A stretch of 64,000 nucleotides of DNA from NCBI RefSeq assembly GCF_001650025.1, contig NZ_LVVY01000065.1, positions 1-64,000 on the forward strand, written 5' to 3'. The position numbers and the translations under genes are program-made. Positions 35,261 to 45,514 of the stretch are shown piece by piece (the stretch's first letter is position 1; each line of letters opens with the position of its first letter). A model generated the notes under the pieces. The model had not been told where the DNA came from. It ran no database searches and was given only the letters and a program-made list of their open reading frames with translations. This stretch comes from Devosia elaeis. Lineage in GTDB: Bacteria; Pseudomonadota; Alphaproteobacteria; Rhizobiales; Devosiaceae.

Positions 35261-35919
35261 TAGCCGCCGGCGCCGGCCGGAAACGCGCGGCGGACCATGG
35301 CGCTCCATTCGTCGGGCGCCTCGAGCAGGGCTTCGATCTCGTCGGCATCCTGCGGCTCGAAGAAGCGGATGGCGAAGCCGACATCGAACAGGCGCACCAC
35401 TTCGGCGGTCACCTTGCCGATGGTCACCACCTCGCCGATGGCCGGCAGGAAGGCGGCCGAAACGGCCGCGCCGACGGTGGAGCAATCCAGGATCAGGCAG
35501 GGCTGGGACCAATTATCGGGGCGCGATATGACCGTGCGCGGATTGCGCGGCATGAAGCGCCTGTCGGCCCGGCGGTCCAGCGCTCCGGTCCAGAGCCGCT
35601 CGCTGAACGCGGTGATGCGGGCATTGAGCTTGTCGCGACCGGCATCGTCCTGCTCGATGGCGACCAGGAAGCCGTCCTCCAATTGCCGCTCCACGATCCC
35701 CGAGAGATTGCCCAGCGGCCCGAAACTGGCCGCGACCGTTTCGCCCTGTTCGGGAATGATTGCCGCGGTGACGCGGAAGGCGTCGCTCGAAATCATGCGC
35801 AGGCGGCAACCGAACAGGTTGACGCCGGGATAGCTCTGCTGCTGGCCAATCACATAGCGGCCGGTCACCGTGCGTATGCCATGCAGCGCGATACTGGGGC
35901 GTTCCGGAGCAGCGGACAC
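35260..35919 (-). CDS. tandem PilZ-domain c-di-GMP receptor
   Basis: A 219-residue protein whose C-terminal PilZ domain carries the c-di-GMP-binding RxxxR (about Arg117-Arg121) and DCSTVG (145-150, DxSxxG) motifs. The N-terminal half has the FGPLGNLSGIVERQLEDGFLV pattern of a degenerate PilZ fold without the binding motifs. It probably senses c-di-GMP and controls motility, surface or polysaccharide functions. It is convergent with glnA and paired with the paralog at 36047. Confidence 0.85.
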   Translation of the reverse strand: MSAAPERPSIALHGIRTVTGRYVIGQQQSYPGVNLFGCRLRMISSDAFRVTAAIIPEQGETVAASFGPLGNLSGIVERQLEDGFLVAIEQDDAGRDKLNARITAFSERLWTGALDRRADRRFMPRNPRTVISRPDNWSQPCLILDCSTVGAAVSAAFLPAIGEVVTIGKVTAEVVRLFDVGFAIRFFEPQDADEIEALLEAPDEWSAMVRRAFPAGAGG

Positions 35920-36046
35920 GACAGGCCTCCTCTGGCTATGCCCTCAGCATGAACCAGCCGCGTCAACGTGCCCTTGCGGGCAAGGACCGTAATTTATCGG
36001 AAGTGCTAACCGATTGCAGACGATTGTGGCAGCGGGTCGAAAACGC

Positions 36047-36694
36047 TCATTCGGAAGGTGGCTGCAACAGCTTTTCGAGCCGGTCGGGATCCTGGATTTC
36101 GATGAATTGCAGGGCAAACCCGACTTCGAGATAGCGCACGACCCGCCCCACCAGCCGGCCCAGCGCCATGGGCGTGCCGATATCGGGCCAGAAATGGGCT
36201 GATATCGCCGCGCCGGATTGGGACATGTCGATGACGAAGCAGGGAATGGTGCTGCCATCGCCCAGGGTCAGCACGCTGCGCGGATCGCGGGGGATGAACC
36301 GCTTGTGCACCCGCTTGTCGAAGACCTGCGCATTGACATGCTTCTTGTGCCACTCGATCCTGGCGCCCAATTTGCCGCGGTCGCCGTCCGACAGCATGAT
36401 ATTGCTGACGAAACCGGAGGCCAGCCGGCGGGTTATCCGCCCATGCAGGAGCCCGAATTCATCGAAATGGCAGGAGACGGTTTCGCCCTCGCGCCCCACC
36501 ACCGGACCCATGGCGACGAGCATGCGGGTCGAGATCGAGCAGAGGCGGCAGGCATAGACGGGCAGCTTTTCCTGCGGCGTGGCGCGGCGATCGGGCAGGG
36601 CGTAGCGCCCCGGCAGCGCGCCGATGAACCGCACGTCGTGCCATTGATAATTCGATTTCTGCCCGTCATCGACGGTGGCGGCATATAGTGACAC
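36047..36694 (-). CDS. tandem PilZ-domain c-di-GMP receptor, paralog
   Basis: A 215-residue relative of the preceding gene, starting at GTG 36694 behind AGAGGG. The C-terminal PilZ domain has RxxxR (Arg128-Arg132) and DMSQSG (156-161). The N-terminal half again shows a degenerate PilZ with FDEFGLLHGRITRRLASGFV. Two such genes in tandem suggest a local duplication. They sit between glnA and nnr, which have no known c-di-GMP link. Confidence 0.85.
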   Translation of the reverse strand: MSLYAATVDDGQKSNYQWHDVRFIGALPGRYALPDRRATPQEKLPVYACRLCSISTRMLVAMGPVVGREGETVSCHFDEFGLLHGRITRRLASGFVSNIMLSDGDRGKLGARIEWHKKHVNAQVFDKRVHKRFIPRDPRSVLTLGDGSTIPCFVIDMSQSGAAISAHFWPDIGTPMALGRLVGRVVRYLEVGFALQFIEIQDPDRLEKLLQPPSE

Positions 36695-36839
36695 GGGGGC
36701 CCTCTCCCATAGATCACCAATCGCGATATTGGGTGCGACTCTTACGGACTATTCCCAAGGAGAAGACAGATGAGGTCAGATCCGTGAATTTGTTGCTAAT
36801 TGTATTGGCGGCATCTTCGCCATCTCTTGCGGGGCCGGC

Positions 36840-38312
36840 GTGAACAGGTCCGCGGACATCCTGCTGACGCCGGAGGAAATGGCCCGGGCCGATGCGCTCG
36901 CGGTCGAGACCGGCATCGATTCCCTGGCCCTGATGGAAGCGGCGGGCGGGGCCGTCACGGCCGATATCGCAGCGCATTTTGCGCCCCGGCCCGTTCTGGT
37001 GCTTTGCGGGCCGGGCAATAATGGTGGAGATGGCTATGTAGTCGCCCGCCAGCTCCGGGCGCAGGGTTGGCCAGTTACGCTCGCTCGTGCCGGCGCGGCC
37101 GAACCGAAGGGCGATGCGGCGACCATGGCGGCGCGATGGCAGGGTTCGGAGGTTCCGCTATCGAACCTGCGGCTGGCGGATTTCGGCCTTGTCGTCGATG
37201 CGCTGCTCGGCGCGGGGCTGGACCGGGACCTGACCGGCGCGCTGGCCGAGCTGGTCGAGAGGATCAATGCTTCGGGCCTGCCCGTGGTCAGCATCGATAT
37301 GCCCAGCGGCATTGACGGCGCGACCGGCGAGGTTCGCGGCAGCGCCGTCCGCGCCACGCGCACCGTTACCTTTTTCCGCCGCAAGCCCGGCCATCTGCTG
37401 TTGCCGGGGCGCGCCCATTGCGGGATGCTGGTGCTCGCCGATATCGGCATTCCCGAAACCCTGCTCGATGCCATCCATGCCCGGGCCTGGCGCAATCGCC
37501 CTGGCCTCTGGTCCGTGCCGGTGCCGCGCGCCGAGGATCACAAGTTCAGCCGCGGCCATGTCCTGGCGCTGTCGGGCGGACCCTTGCAGACGGGCGCCGC
37601 GCGCCTGGCCGCGGAGGGAGCTTTCCGCGCCGGCGCGGGCCTCGTCACCCTCACCGGCACCGAGGACGCCCTGCGCGTCCACGCCGCCCATGTCACTGCC
37701 ATCATGCTCAAGCCGCATGAAAGCGTCGCCGATCTCGGGGCCTTGCTGTCCGACCGCCGGATCAATGCGGTCATCATCGGCCCCGCCGCCGGCATCGGCC
37801 CCGAAACCCAGGCGAGAACCCGCGCCATACTCGAGAGCGAGGCCGCCGCCATCCTCGATGCCGACGCCATCACCAGCTTTGCCGATGATCCCGAAAGCCT
37901 CTTCGCCGCCATTCGCGCGCGCAAGGCGCCGGTGGTGCTGACCCCGCATGAGGGCGAGTTCGGCCGCCTGTTCGGAGCGATAAAGGGCAGCAAACTCGAT
38001 CGGACGCGCCAGGCCGCGCGCCGCTCCGGCGCCATCGTCATCCTCAAGGGCAGCGATAGCGTCATCGCATCGCCCGATGGCCGCGCCGCCATCAACGACA
38101 ATGCCCCGCCCTGGCTGGGCACGGCGGGGGCAGGGGACGTGCTCGCCGGCATCGTTGCCGGTCTACTGGCACAGAACATGAATGGGTTCGAGGCGGCGGC
38201 CGCCGCCGTCTGGCTGCATGCCGAAGCCGCGAAACGCTTCGGCGGCCCCGGCATGCTCAGCGAGGACCTGCCGCCCCTCCTGCCGCCGGTGCTGAAGGAT
38301 TTGGCGGGTTAG
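36840..38312 (+). CDS. nnr: bifunctional NAD(P)H-hydrate repair enzyme
   Basis: A 490-residue fusion of an epimerase (YjeF N-terminal) and an ADP- or ATP-dependent dehydratase. It repairs hydrated NADH and NADPH. The N-terminal half has [15 protein letters not shown] and [17 protein letters not shown]. The C-terminal half shows [29 protein letters not shown] and [19 protein letters not shown], the ribokinase-like motif. It starts at a GTG with a weak ribosome site. The NnrE and NnrD halves are in the normal order. Confidence 0.95.
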   Translation: MNRSADILLTPEEMARADALAVETGIDSLALMEAAGGAVTADIAAHFAPRPVLVLCGPGNNGGDGYVVARQLRAQGWPVTLARAGAAEPKGDAATMAARWQGSEVPLSNLRLADFGLVVDALLGAGLDRDLTGALAELVERINASGLPVVSIDMPSGIDGATGEVRGSAVRATRTVTFFRRKPGHLLLPGRAHCGMLVLADIGIPETLLDAIHARAWRNRPGLWSVPVPRAEDHKFSRGHVLALSGGPLQTGAARLAAEGAFRAGAGLVTLTGTEDALRVHAAHVTAIMLKPHESVADLGALLSDRRINAVIIGPAAGIGPETQARTRAILESEAAAILDADAITSFADDPESLFAAIRARKAPVVLTPHEGEFGRLFGAIKGSKLDRTRQAARRSGAIVILKGSDSVIASPDGRAAINDNAPPWLGTAGAGDVLAGIVAGLLAQNMNGFEAAAAAVWLHAEAAKRFGGPGMLSEDLPPLLPPVLKDLAG

Positions 38313-38384
38313 AGCGGTTCACATTCAGCTGGAATCACGGCCCTTTCGCGTCCCTCACCTTTAAGAGGAACCATCCCCACCCAC

Positions 38385-38472
38385 GGATCGTCACCCTCGG
38401 GCTGGACCCGAGGGCGTTTGCGATACACCCAAAAACAAAGAACCCTCGGGTCAGGCCCGAGGGTGACGATCC
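38385..38472. repeat. palindromic repeat CGTCACCCTCGGG family, nested copy
   Basis: A 17-bp perfect inverted repeat, GGATCGTCACCCTCGGG at 38385-38401 and its complement at 38456-38472, encloses two further CCCTCGGGTC-type hairpin arms. It shares its core with copies at 30183 and 45518. It lies between nnr and the CobW-like gene. Confidence 0.85.
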
Positions 38473-38519
38473 GGATTGGGTTAGATGCCCCTAAAACAGT
38501 CCACTTTTAGCCATCCAGC

Positions 38520-38870
38520 CTACGCGGTGCCCACCAGATAGAACATCCGCGCCACGCTATGGTCGCGCAGCGCCTGGGCCGGCAGCTTGCCGGTCAGAGC
38601 CAGCACCACCTGCTGCGGATCGGCCACGGCGCGCGCATCGACCACGACGCGCCGGAAGGCGGGACGCATTTCGCGCCGCTGCTCCTCGAGCAGATTGTAG
38701 AGCAGCGCCCGCACATCGGTCTGGCTCGCGCAGGCGATACACACCTCGCCATCGGCATGCCCATGGCCGGAATTGGCCGGCAGCCGGATCAGCGCGGTGT
38801 CGGCATCCAGCGGCACCAATTGTCCCGGCGCTGTGATCAGGGTGACGGGGATGGGCTCGATATGAGGCAT
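38520..38870 (-). CDS. CobW-like protein without P-loop
   Basis: A 116-residue protein beginning at ATG 38870 (AGGA upstream). It aligns by eye with the N-terminal part of CobW/COG0523 metal GTPases. IPVTLITAPGQLV stands where CobW has IPVTVLTGFLGAGKTT, so the Walker A loop is lost. GHGHADGEVCIAC (residues 35-47) resembles the CxCC metal motif, here with two Cys and two His, and VVVDARAVADPQQVVLAL resembles the ETTGLADPxxV strand. It cannot bind GTP normally. It may bind metal. It lies downstream of metH on the same strand. The frame could start at 38876. Confidence 0.6.
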   Translation of the reverse strand: MPHIEPIPVTLITAPGQLVPLDADTALIRLPANSGHGHADGEVCIACASQTDVRALLYNLLEEQRREMRPAFRRVVVDARAVADPQQVVLALTGKLPAQALRDHSVARMFYLVGTA

Positions 38871-38954
38871 GGTCATCCTACGCTCGATCTTCGGGAGCCA
38901 GAGACGCGGCACCTTCCCCACTCGGGTAGCGCTGAGCCGATAAGATCGAGGGGA

Positions 38955-39125
38955 CCATCCCCCTCCCCAACCCTCCCCGCAAGGGGGAGGGTGCCGGGCC
39001 GGTGTTTGACACAAAAACCGGTCCCAAACTGGATGCGGCACCTCCCCCTTGACGGGCTCCGACCCGTCCCGCAGGGCAAATCTCTCCGGTGGAGAGATTT
39101 GAGGCGAGGAGGATGGGAGGGGGTG
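38955..39125. repeat. composite palindromic repeat
   Basis: A 170-base run of C-rich/G-rich hairpins in the 346-base gap between metH and the CobW-like gene. It includes CCCTCCCCGCAAGGGGGAGGG near 38971-38991 and a perfect 10-bp stem with 3-base loop at 39078-39100 (AAATCTCTCC and its complement). The flanking CACCTCCCCC...GGGAGGGGGTG pair brackets the inner hairpins. It resembles the copies at 18905 and 45550. No gene is seen in this gap. Confidence 0.7.
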
Positions 39126-39216
39126 CCGGCACGCGCGAGACATTTGGCTATATGTGATGGCCCCGCCTCTTGCGGGGAGGGTGCGCATCGAGCGTGTGGC
39201 AGCCTCCGCCCCACCA

Positions 39217-42200
39217 TCACTCCGCCGCCACCTTGCCCGGCATGTAGTTCAGGATCGGCCCGAGCCAGCGCTCGACCTCTTCCACGTCCATGCCCTTGCG
39301 CTGCGCATAGTCGATCACCTGGTCACGCTCCACCTTGGCCACGCCGAAATAATAGGCGTCCGGATGGGAGAAATAGAGCCCGGAAACCGACGAGCCCGGC
39401 CACATGGCATAGCTTTCGGTCAGGGTGACGCCGACGCTGTTCTCCGCGTCGAGCAGGCGGAACAGCGTGGTCTTTTCCGTATGGTCGGGCTGGGCCGGAT
39501 AGCCCGGCGCGGGCCGAATGCCCTGATATTGCTCCAGGATGATCTCGTCGGGCGTCAGCGTCTCGTCGGCCGCATAGCCCCACAATTCCCGCCGCACCCG
39601 CATATGCATGAATTCGGCCAGCGTTTCGGCATAGCGGTCGGCCAGCGCCTTCACCAGGATGGAGGAATAATCGTCATTGGCGCGCTCGAACCGCTCGGCA
39701 ATGGCGACTTCCTCGATGCCGGCCGTCACCACGAAGCCGCCGAGATAATCCGGCTTGCCGCTGTCCAGCGGCGCCACGAAATCGCTCAGCGCCATGTTGG
39801 GCTTGCCGTCACGCTTGGACAATTGCTGGCGCAGCGTGAAGAAGGTGGCCAGTTCCTCCTGCCGGTCCTCGCCGGTGAACAGGCGCACGTCGTCGCCCAC
39901 GGCATTGGCCGGCCAGAAGCCGAGTACGGCCTTGGGAACAAACCATTTCTCGTCGATGATCCGAGCGAGCATCTTCTGGGCGTCGGCCCAGAGCGCCCGG
40001 GCCGCCTCGCCCTGCCGCTCGTCTTCCAGGATGGCCGGATAGCGCCCCTTGAGCTCCCAGGTCTGGAAGAACGGTGTCCAATCAATGTATCGGGCCAGTT
40101 CCGCCAGGTCGAAATCCTCGAAGACCCGCGTGCCGAGGAAGCTCGGGGCAGGGGGCGCATAACCCGTCCAGTCCGGCTTGAAGGCATTGGCGCGCGCCAC
40201 CTCCAGCGGCAGGCGCTTCTTTTCCGCCTCGGCCCGCTCATGGGCCGCTGCGGCCTTGGCATACTCGGCCTGGACCCCTTCGATGAACGCGATCTTGTCG
40301 TCGGACAGCAGGTTCGACACCACGCCGACGGCGCGGCTGGCGTCGTTAACATGCACGGCCTGTCCCCGCGCATAGCGCGGATGGATTTTTACGGCCGTAT
40401 GCACGCGGCTCGTCGTTGCCCCGCCGATCAGCAGCGGAATGTCGAAACCCTCGCGCTCCATTTCCGAGGCGACATGCACCATCTCGTCCAGCGACGGGGT
40501 GATGAGGCCCGAAAGCCCGATGATGTCGACATTCTCGGCCTTGGCCGTTTCCAGGATTTTCTGGCTCGGCACCATGACGCCCAGGTCGATGATCTCGTAA
40601 TTGTTGCAGGCGAGGACCACGCCCACGATATTCTTGCCGATATCGTGCACGTCGCCCTTCACCGTCGCCATCAGCACCTTGCCGGCGCTCTGGCGTCCGG
40701 CGGCATCGCCATTGGCGGCCTTTTCCGCCTCCATGAAGGGCAGCAGATAGGCTACGGCCTGCTTCATCACGCGGGCCGATTTCACCACCTGGGGCAGGAA
40801 CATCTTGCCGGAGCCGAACAGGTCGCCCACCACGTTCATCCCGGCCATCAGCGGCCCTTCGATGACGTGTAGCGGCCGGTCATAGGTTTGGCGCGCTTCC
40901 TCGGTGTCCCCTTCGATATATTCGGTGATGCCGTTGACCAGCGCATGGGTGATGCGCTCGCCGACCGGCAATTGCCGCCAGGACAGGTCCTTTTCCTTGC
41001 CGGCCCCGCCGCCCTGGCCCTTGTAGCGCTCGGCGATTTCCAGCATCCGGTCGGTCGAATCCGGCCGCCGGTTGAGGATCACGTCCTCGCAGGCCTCGCG
41101 CAATTCGGGGTCGATGCTTTCATAGACCGCCAATTGCCCGGCATTGACGATGCCCATGTCCATGCCATTCTGGATGGCATAATAGAGGAACACGGCATGC
41201 ATGGCCTCGCGCACGGGCTCGTTGCCGCGGAACGAGAACGAGAGGTTCGAGATGCCGCCCGAGATGTGCACATGGGGCAGGCGCTGGGTGATCTCGCGGG
41301 TCGCCTCGATGAAATCGACGCCGTAATTGTTGTGCTCCTCGATGCCGGTCGCCACCGCGAAGACATTGGGGTCGAAGATGATGTCCTCGGCCGGCAGGCC
41401 CACCACTTCGGTGAGGATCTTGTAGGCGCGGGCGCAGATCTCGACCTTGCGTTCCTTGGTGTCGGCCTGCCCGGTCTCGTCGAAGGCCATCACCACCACG
41501 GCGGCGCCATAGGCTTTCACCAGCCGCGCGTGATGGATGAACTGCTCCTCGCCTTCCTTGAGCGAGATGGAGTTCACCAGCGCCTTGCCCTGCACGCATT
41601 TCAGGCCCGCCTCGATCACCTCCCATTTGGAGGAGTCGATCATCAGCGGCACCTTGGCGATGTCCGGCTCGGCGGCCAGCAGGTTGAGGTAATCCACCAT
41701 CACCTGCCTGGAATCGATCAGGCCCTCGTCCATGTTGATGTCGATGACCTGCGCGCCATTGGCCACCTGGTCGCGCGCCACGTCGAGCGCCGCCGTGTAG
41801 TCGCCGGCCGTGATCAGCTTGCGGAAGCGGGCGGAGCCGGTGACATTGGTGCGCTCGCCGATATTGACGAAGGGAATGTCGCTGGTCAGCGTGAAGGGCT
41901 CCAGCCCCGACAGGCGCAGCAGCTTGTCGGCCCTGGGCACGGCGCGCGGCTTGTATTGCGCGGCCATCTGCGCCACGGCGCGGATATGGTCCGGCGTCGA
42001 GCCGCAGCAGCCCCCGACGATGTTCAGCAGCCCGTCGCTGGCAAAGGCCTGCAACTGGCTGGCCATCTGTTCGGGCGTCTGGTCATAGGCGCCCATTTCA
42101 TTGGGCAGGCCGGCATTGGGATAGGCGCAGACAAAGGTGTCCGCCACGCCCGAAAGCTCGGCGATATGGTCGCGCATCAGGTCGGCGCCCAGCGCGCAAT

Positions 42201-42978
42201 TGAGCCCGATGGTGATCGGCCTGGCATGGCGCACCGCATACCAGAACGCGGTCGGCGTCTGCCCCGACAGGGTGCGGCCCGACAGGTCGGTGATCGTGCC
42301 CGAGATCATGATCGGCACGTCGATGCCGCGTTCCTCGAACAGTTTTTGCGCCGCGAAAATGCCGGCCTTGGTGTTGAGCGTATCGGTGATGGTCTCGAAC
42401 AGCAGCAGGTCCGCGCCGGCATCCACCAGCCCGCGAATGGCCTCGCCATAGGCTTCCACCAATTCGTCGAAGCTGATCGCCCGATGCCCCGGATTGTTGA
42501 CGTCCGTGGACATGGACGAGGTCTTGTTGGTCGGCCCCAGCGCGCCCGCCACGAAGCGGCGGCGGCCGTCCTCGGCCTCGGCGCGCAAGGCAGCCCGCCG
42601 CGCCACCACGACGCCCTGGTAATTGATGTCGTAGACCGCTTCCTCGCAGGCGTAGTCGGCCTGCGCCACCGCGGTGGCCGAGAAGGTATTGGTCTCCACG
42701 ATATCCGCCCCGGCCATGTAATAGGCGTAGTGGATATCCTCGATCATGCGCGGCTCGGTGAGGACGAGCAGGTCGTTATTGCCCTTGAGTGGGTGGCTCC
42801 AGTCCTTGAACCGCTCGCCGCGGAAATTCTCCTCCTCCAGGCCCAGCCGCTGGATCATGGTGCCCATGGCCCCGTCCAGGATCAGGATGCGCTCGGCCAT
42901 CGCCTTGCTCAGGGCGGCGCGCACATCCTTCCAATCGGGAATGGGCAGATCCGAAATCGGGGCAGGGGAGGGGCTCAT
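39217..42978 (-). CDS. metH: cobalamin-dependent methionine synthase
   Basis: It transfers a methyl group from methyltetrahydrofolate to homocysteine through methylcobalamin. About 1253 residues from ATG 42978 (AGAGGA upstream); ATG 42996 is an alternative. All modules are present in order: homocysteine domain with zinc ligands in GLNCALGA and [10 protein letters not shown]; pterin domain with [13 protein letters not shown]; cobalamin domain with [10 protein letters not shown] and [13 protein letters not shown]; and the C-terminal activation domain with [13 protein letters not shown] palindromic operator precedes the gene, and the gene is likely transcribed with the CobW-like gene downstream only if transcription passes the repeats. 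Confidence 0.97.
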   Translation of the reverse strand: MSPSPAPISDLPIPDWKDVRAALSKAMAERILILDGAMGTMIQRLGLEEENFRGERFKDWSHPLKGNNDLLVLTEPRMIEDIHYAYYMAGADIVETNTFSATAVAQADYACEEAVYDINYQGVVVARRAALRAEAEDGRRRFVAGALGPTNKTSSMSTDVNNPGHRAISFDELVEAYGEAIRGLVDAGADLLLFETITDTLNTKAGIFAAQKLFEERGIDVPIMISGTITDLSGRTLSGQTPTAFWYAVRHARPITIGLNCALGADLMRDHIAELSGVADTFVCAYPNAGLPNEMGAYDQTPEQMASQLQAFASDGLLNIVGGCCGSTPDHIRAVAQMAAQYKPRAVPRADKLLRLSGLEPFTLTSDIPFVNIGERTNVTGSARFRKLITAGDYTAALDVARDQVANGAQVIDINMDEGLIDSRQVMVDYLNLLAAEPDIAKVPLMIDSSKWEVIEAGLKCVQGKALVNSISLKEGEEQFIHHARLVKAYGAAVVVMAFDETGQADTKERKVEICARAYKILTEVVGLPAEDIIFDPNVFAVATGIEEHNNYGVDFIEATREITQRLPHVHISGGISNLSFSFRGNEPVREAMHAVFLYYAIQNGMDMGIVNAGQLAVYESIDPELREACEDVILNRRPDSTDRMLEIAERYKGQGGGAGKEKDLSWRQLPVGERITHALVNGITEYIEGDTEEARQTYDRPLHVIEGPLMAGMNVVGDLFGSGKMFLPQVVKSARVMKQAVAYLLPFMEAEKAANGDAAGRQSAGKVLMATVKGDVHDIGKNIVGVVLACNNYEIIDLGVMVPSQKILETAKAENVDIIGLSGLITPSLDEMVHVASEMEREGFDIPLLIGGATTSRVHTAVKIHPRYARGQAVHVNDASRAVGVVSNLLSDDKIAFIEGVQAEYAKAAAAHERAEAEKKRLPLEVARANAFKPDWTGYAPPAPSFLGTRVFEDFDLAELARYIDWTPFFQTWELKGRYPAILEDERQGEAARALWADAQKMLARIIDEKWFVPKAVLGFWPANAVGDDVRLFTGEDRQEELATFFTLRQQLSKRDGKPNMALSDFVAPLDSGKPDYLGGFVVTAGIEEVAIAERFERANDDYSSILVKALADRYAETLAEFMHMRVRRELWGYAADETLTPDEIILEQYQGIRPAPGYPAQPDHTEKTTLFRLLDAENSVGVTLTESYAMWPGSSVSGLYFSHPDAYYFGVAKVERDQVIDYAQRKGMDVEEVERWLGPILNYMPGKVAAE

Positions 42979-43028
42979 CGCCGTCCTCTCTTTCATCTAT
43001 AGGGGCAGGTGCCTTACGGCGCCGGTCA

Positions 43029-43052
43029 TGACATAAAGATATCTTTATATCA
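43029..43052. promoter_or_regulatory. palindromic operator upstream of metH (SahR-like)
   Basis: ATAAAGATATCTTTAT at 43033-43048 is a perfect 16-bp palindrome, extended on both sides with one mismatched pair (43029-43052). It lies 50 bases before the metH start. As I recall, SahR, an ArsR-type repressor responsive to S-adenosylhomocysteine, uses a similar AT-rich site in front of methionine-cycle genes in Alphaproteobacteria; the match is from memory. Confidence 0.6.
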
Positions 43053-43237
43053 GTCAAGCGGCAATGGCGCTGCGTGGCAAAGGATCGCGCCGCGGCAGCG
43101 TCGGAGCGAAAATGCTACCCTTGGCGCTAACGCTTCGTTGGTCTTAACGTCTCCTAAACCGTAAAATTGTTCCTTTCTGTGAAACCGGGCGCTGTCGCGT
43201 TATCCTTTCGCGCGAAAAGTTCTGATTTCATAGAGTA

Positions 43238-44293
43238 TTGCCCCTCGTGACGACCTCCTGGCGCAGCACCGTCCGCATGATTGCCCTTTCGGCCCTCATC
43301 CTTCCCATGATCGCCGCCTGCGCCACGGGTGGCGGGCTCGGCGCCACGGTGAAGCGGAGTGCCTTCACCTCCAGCGAATATGGCGTCGCCGTTTCCCCGC
43401 GCGTCACCAGCAATCCCAATCCGCCGCGCGGCGGCGGGCGCTATCAGGTGGGCAAGCCCTATACGGTGCGCGGCAAGACCTATGTGCCGCAGCACGATCC
43501 GAGCTATTCGGCGGCGGGCACTGCCTCCTGGTACGGTTCGGATTTCCATGGCCGCCGCACCGCCAATGGCGAGATTTTCTCGGCCAATCACATCACCGCC
43601 GCCCATCCGACCCTGCCGCTGCCCTCCTATGTGCGCGTCACCAATCAGGACAATGGCCGCTCGCTGGTGGTGCGCGTCAACGATCGCGGCCCCTATGTCT
43701 CGGGCCGCATCATCGACCTCTCCTATCGCGCCGCCTCCATGCTGGGCTACGTCAACAAGGGTTCGGCCAATGTGACGGTGGAATATGTGGGCGAGGCGCC
43801 GCTCAATGGCGACGATACCCGCACCCTGGTCGCCTCCTATTCCGGCCCGGCCGATTACGACAATGGCCCGATCCGCGTCGCCAGTTCCGGCGGCCAGAGC
43901 GATCGCAGCCTGGTGGGGATAACCACCAATTTTTTCAATGGCTTGTTCTCGTATGCTGATAATGCGCAACAAGCCGATGCCGCTATCGGCTCGGCCCATG
44001 CGGCCGCCAATGCCATGGCTGCGGGCAATGCCGACCTGGCCGCCTGGGCGGCGACGGTCGATGCCGACAATCGCCAGGTCCAGATCGGGCTGGGTATCTA
44101 TGCCGACCCGGCCAATGCCGCGCGCCTGGCGCAGGAATTCGCGCTGCTCGGTTCGGTCGCCGAAGATGCCGTCACCGCCGATGGCCGCGCCGCCACCCGG
44201 CTCACTCTCACATATTTGAAGCCCGGCGTCGGCCCGGACGACGTCTCCGGCCTGGCCCGGGAACTTGGCCTGCACGATATAGTTCTCTATTAG
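43238..44293 (+). CDS. rlpA: septal ring lytic transglycosylase RlpA-like lipoprotein
   Basis: A lipoprotein with a double-psi beta-barrel domain (GTASWYGSDFHGRRTANGEIFS, then VRVNDRGPYVSGRIIDLSYRAA), which cuts glycan strands lacking stem peptides in many bacteria. The signal peptide has a lipobox IAAC (the cysteine is residue 28 of the long form, 15 of the short). A C-terminal SPOR domain (last 80 residues, with VQIGLGIYADPANAARLAQEF) binds septal peptidoglycan. The start is uncertain: TTG 43238, GTG 43247 or ATG 43277 are all possible and none has a clear ribosome site. It precedes a D,D-carboxypeptidase gene. Confidence 0.88.
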   Translation: MPLVTTSWRSTVRMIALSALILPMIAACATGGGLGATVKRSAFTSSEYGVAVSPRVTSNPNPPRGGGRYQVGKPYTVRGKTYVPQHDPSYSAAGTASWYGSDFHGRRTANGEIFSANHITAAHPTLPLPSYVRVTNQDNGRSLVVRVNDRGPYVSGRIIDLSYRAASMLGYVNKGSANVTVEYVGEAPLNGDDTRTLVASYSGPADYDNGPIRVASSGGQSDRSLVGITTNFFNGLFSYADNAQQADAAIGSAHAAANAMAAGNADLAAWAATVDADNRQVQIGLGIYADPANAARLAQEFALLGSVAEDAVTADGRAATRLTLTYLKPGVGPDDVSGLARELGLHDIVLY

Positions 44294-44355
44294 TGGAAAT
44301 GCCCGTCCGCCCCGAATTCCGCGCGGTTCGGGCGCAAGAGGGGAAGGGCCTTTCC

Positions 44356-45498
44356 GTGAGAGTGCTGACCATCATCGCCGCCTTCATGGTTTTTGCGGCG
44401 CCGGTCTTCGCGCAGGTCGATTTCGACACCAAGGCGCGCTTTGCCGTCCTCATGGATTATGAATCGGGCGCGGTGATCTTCCAGAAGGACGCCGATGCGC
44501 GGCTCGAGCCCGCCAGCATGACCAAGCTGATGACCCTGGCCGTGGTGTTCAACGAAATCCGCGCGGGCCGCGTCAGCCTCGACGATACCTTCTTCGTCTC
44601 CGAAAATGCCTGGCGCACCGGCGGCGCCGCCTCGGGCGGCTCGACCATGTTCGCCGAGCTCAATTCGCAGATCCGCGTGGAGGACCTGATCCGCTCGGTC
44701 ATCATCCAGTCCGGCAACGACGCCGCCATCGTGCTGGCCGAAGGCATTGCCGGCACCGAGCCGACCTTTGCCGCCATGATGAACGAATTGGCGCGCGAGC
44801 TGGGTCTGGAAGGCTCCAATTTCACCAATTCCACCGGGCTTCCCGATCCGGATGAGTATTCCACCGCCCGGGACCTGGCCGAAATTGGCCGCTATCTCAT
44901 CCGCGAATTCCCCGAATTCTACCACTACTTCGCCGAGCCGGAGATGGAGTGGAACAATATCAAGCAGGCCAATCGCAATTCCTTGATCGAGGTCGGGATC
45001 GGCGTCGATGGCCTCAAGACCGGCCATACCCAGGCCGCCGGCTACGGCGCCGTGCTCTCCACCGCTCAGGGCGACCGCCGGCTGATCGGCGTGGTGCATG
45101 GCCTCACCTCCATGCGCGAGCGCGCCGAGGAGGGTCGCAAGCTCCTGACCTGGGGCCAGCGGGCCTTCGAGCGCATCACCCCCTATGCCGATGGCGCCGT
45201 GGTCGGCTATGCCGATGTCTATGGCGGGGAAGCGCCCAATGTCGCCATGGTGGGCGATGGCGAGATCGCGCTCTACCTGCCGCGCGGCTCGCGCCAATGC
45301 CTCACCGCCACCCTCAATTATACCGCCCCGTTGCTGCCGCCTGTGCGCCAGGGCGACCGGATCGGCGAATTGCGCGTCTTCTGCAACGACCAATTGGTCC
45401 AGGCCGCCCCGCTTTACGCCGCCGAAGATGTCGGCCAGGGCGACCTGATCCGCCGGGCAACTGATGCGCTCAAGCATTTGGCGATTGGCTGGCTTTGA
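44356..45498 (+). CDS. D-alanyl-D-alanine carboxypeptidase (PBP5/6 family)
   Basis: A periplasmic penicillin-binding protein that trims the terminal D-Ala of peptidoglycan stem peptides. I place the start at GTG 44356, after a GGGGAAGGG stretch, so that the signal peptide (RVLTIIAAFMVFAAPVFA) is N-terminal; the frame extends back to 44293. The active-site motifs are SMTK (SxxK), SGN and KTG (DGLKTGHT). A C-terminal PBP5-like beta domain follows from about residue 270. The protein lacks an obvious amphipathic anchor helix of the E. coli type, though the end (KHLAIGWL) is hydrophobic. It follows rlpA in a cell-wall pair. Confidence 0.93.
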   Translation: MRVLTIIAAFMVFAAPVFAQVDFDTKARFAVLMDYESGAVIFQKDADARLEPASMTKLMTLAVVFNEIRAGRVSLDDTFFVSENAWRTGGAASGGSTMFAELNSQIRVEDLIRSVIIQSGNDAAIVLAEGIAGTEPTFAAMMNELARELGLEGSNFTNSTGLPDPDEYSTARDLAEIGRYLIREFPEFYHYFAEPEMEWNNIKQANRNSLIEVGIGVDGLKTGHTQAAGYGAVLSTAQGDRRLIGVVHGLTSMRERAEEGRKLLTWGQRAFERITPYADGAVVGYADVYGGEAPNVAMVGDGEIALYLPRGSRQCLTATLNYTAPLLPPVRQGDRIGELRVFCNDQLVQAAPLYAAEDVGQGDLIRRATDALKHLAIGWL

Positions 45499-45514
45499 CT
45501 TGTAACGTGTCACA

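Noticed and set aside
40888-43002. 704-codon antisense frame over metH
   Set aside because: metH is complete on the other strand with all motifs; the antisense frame has no family features.
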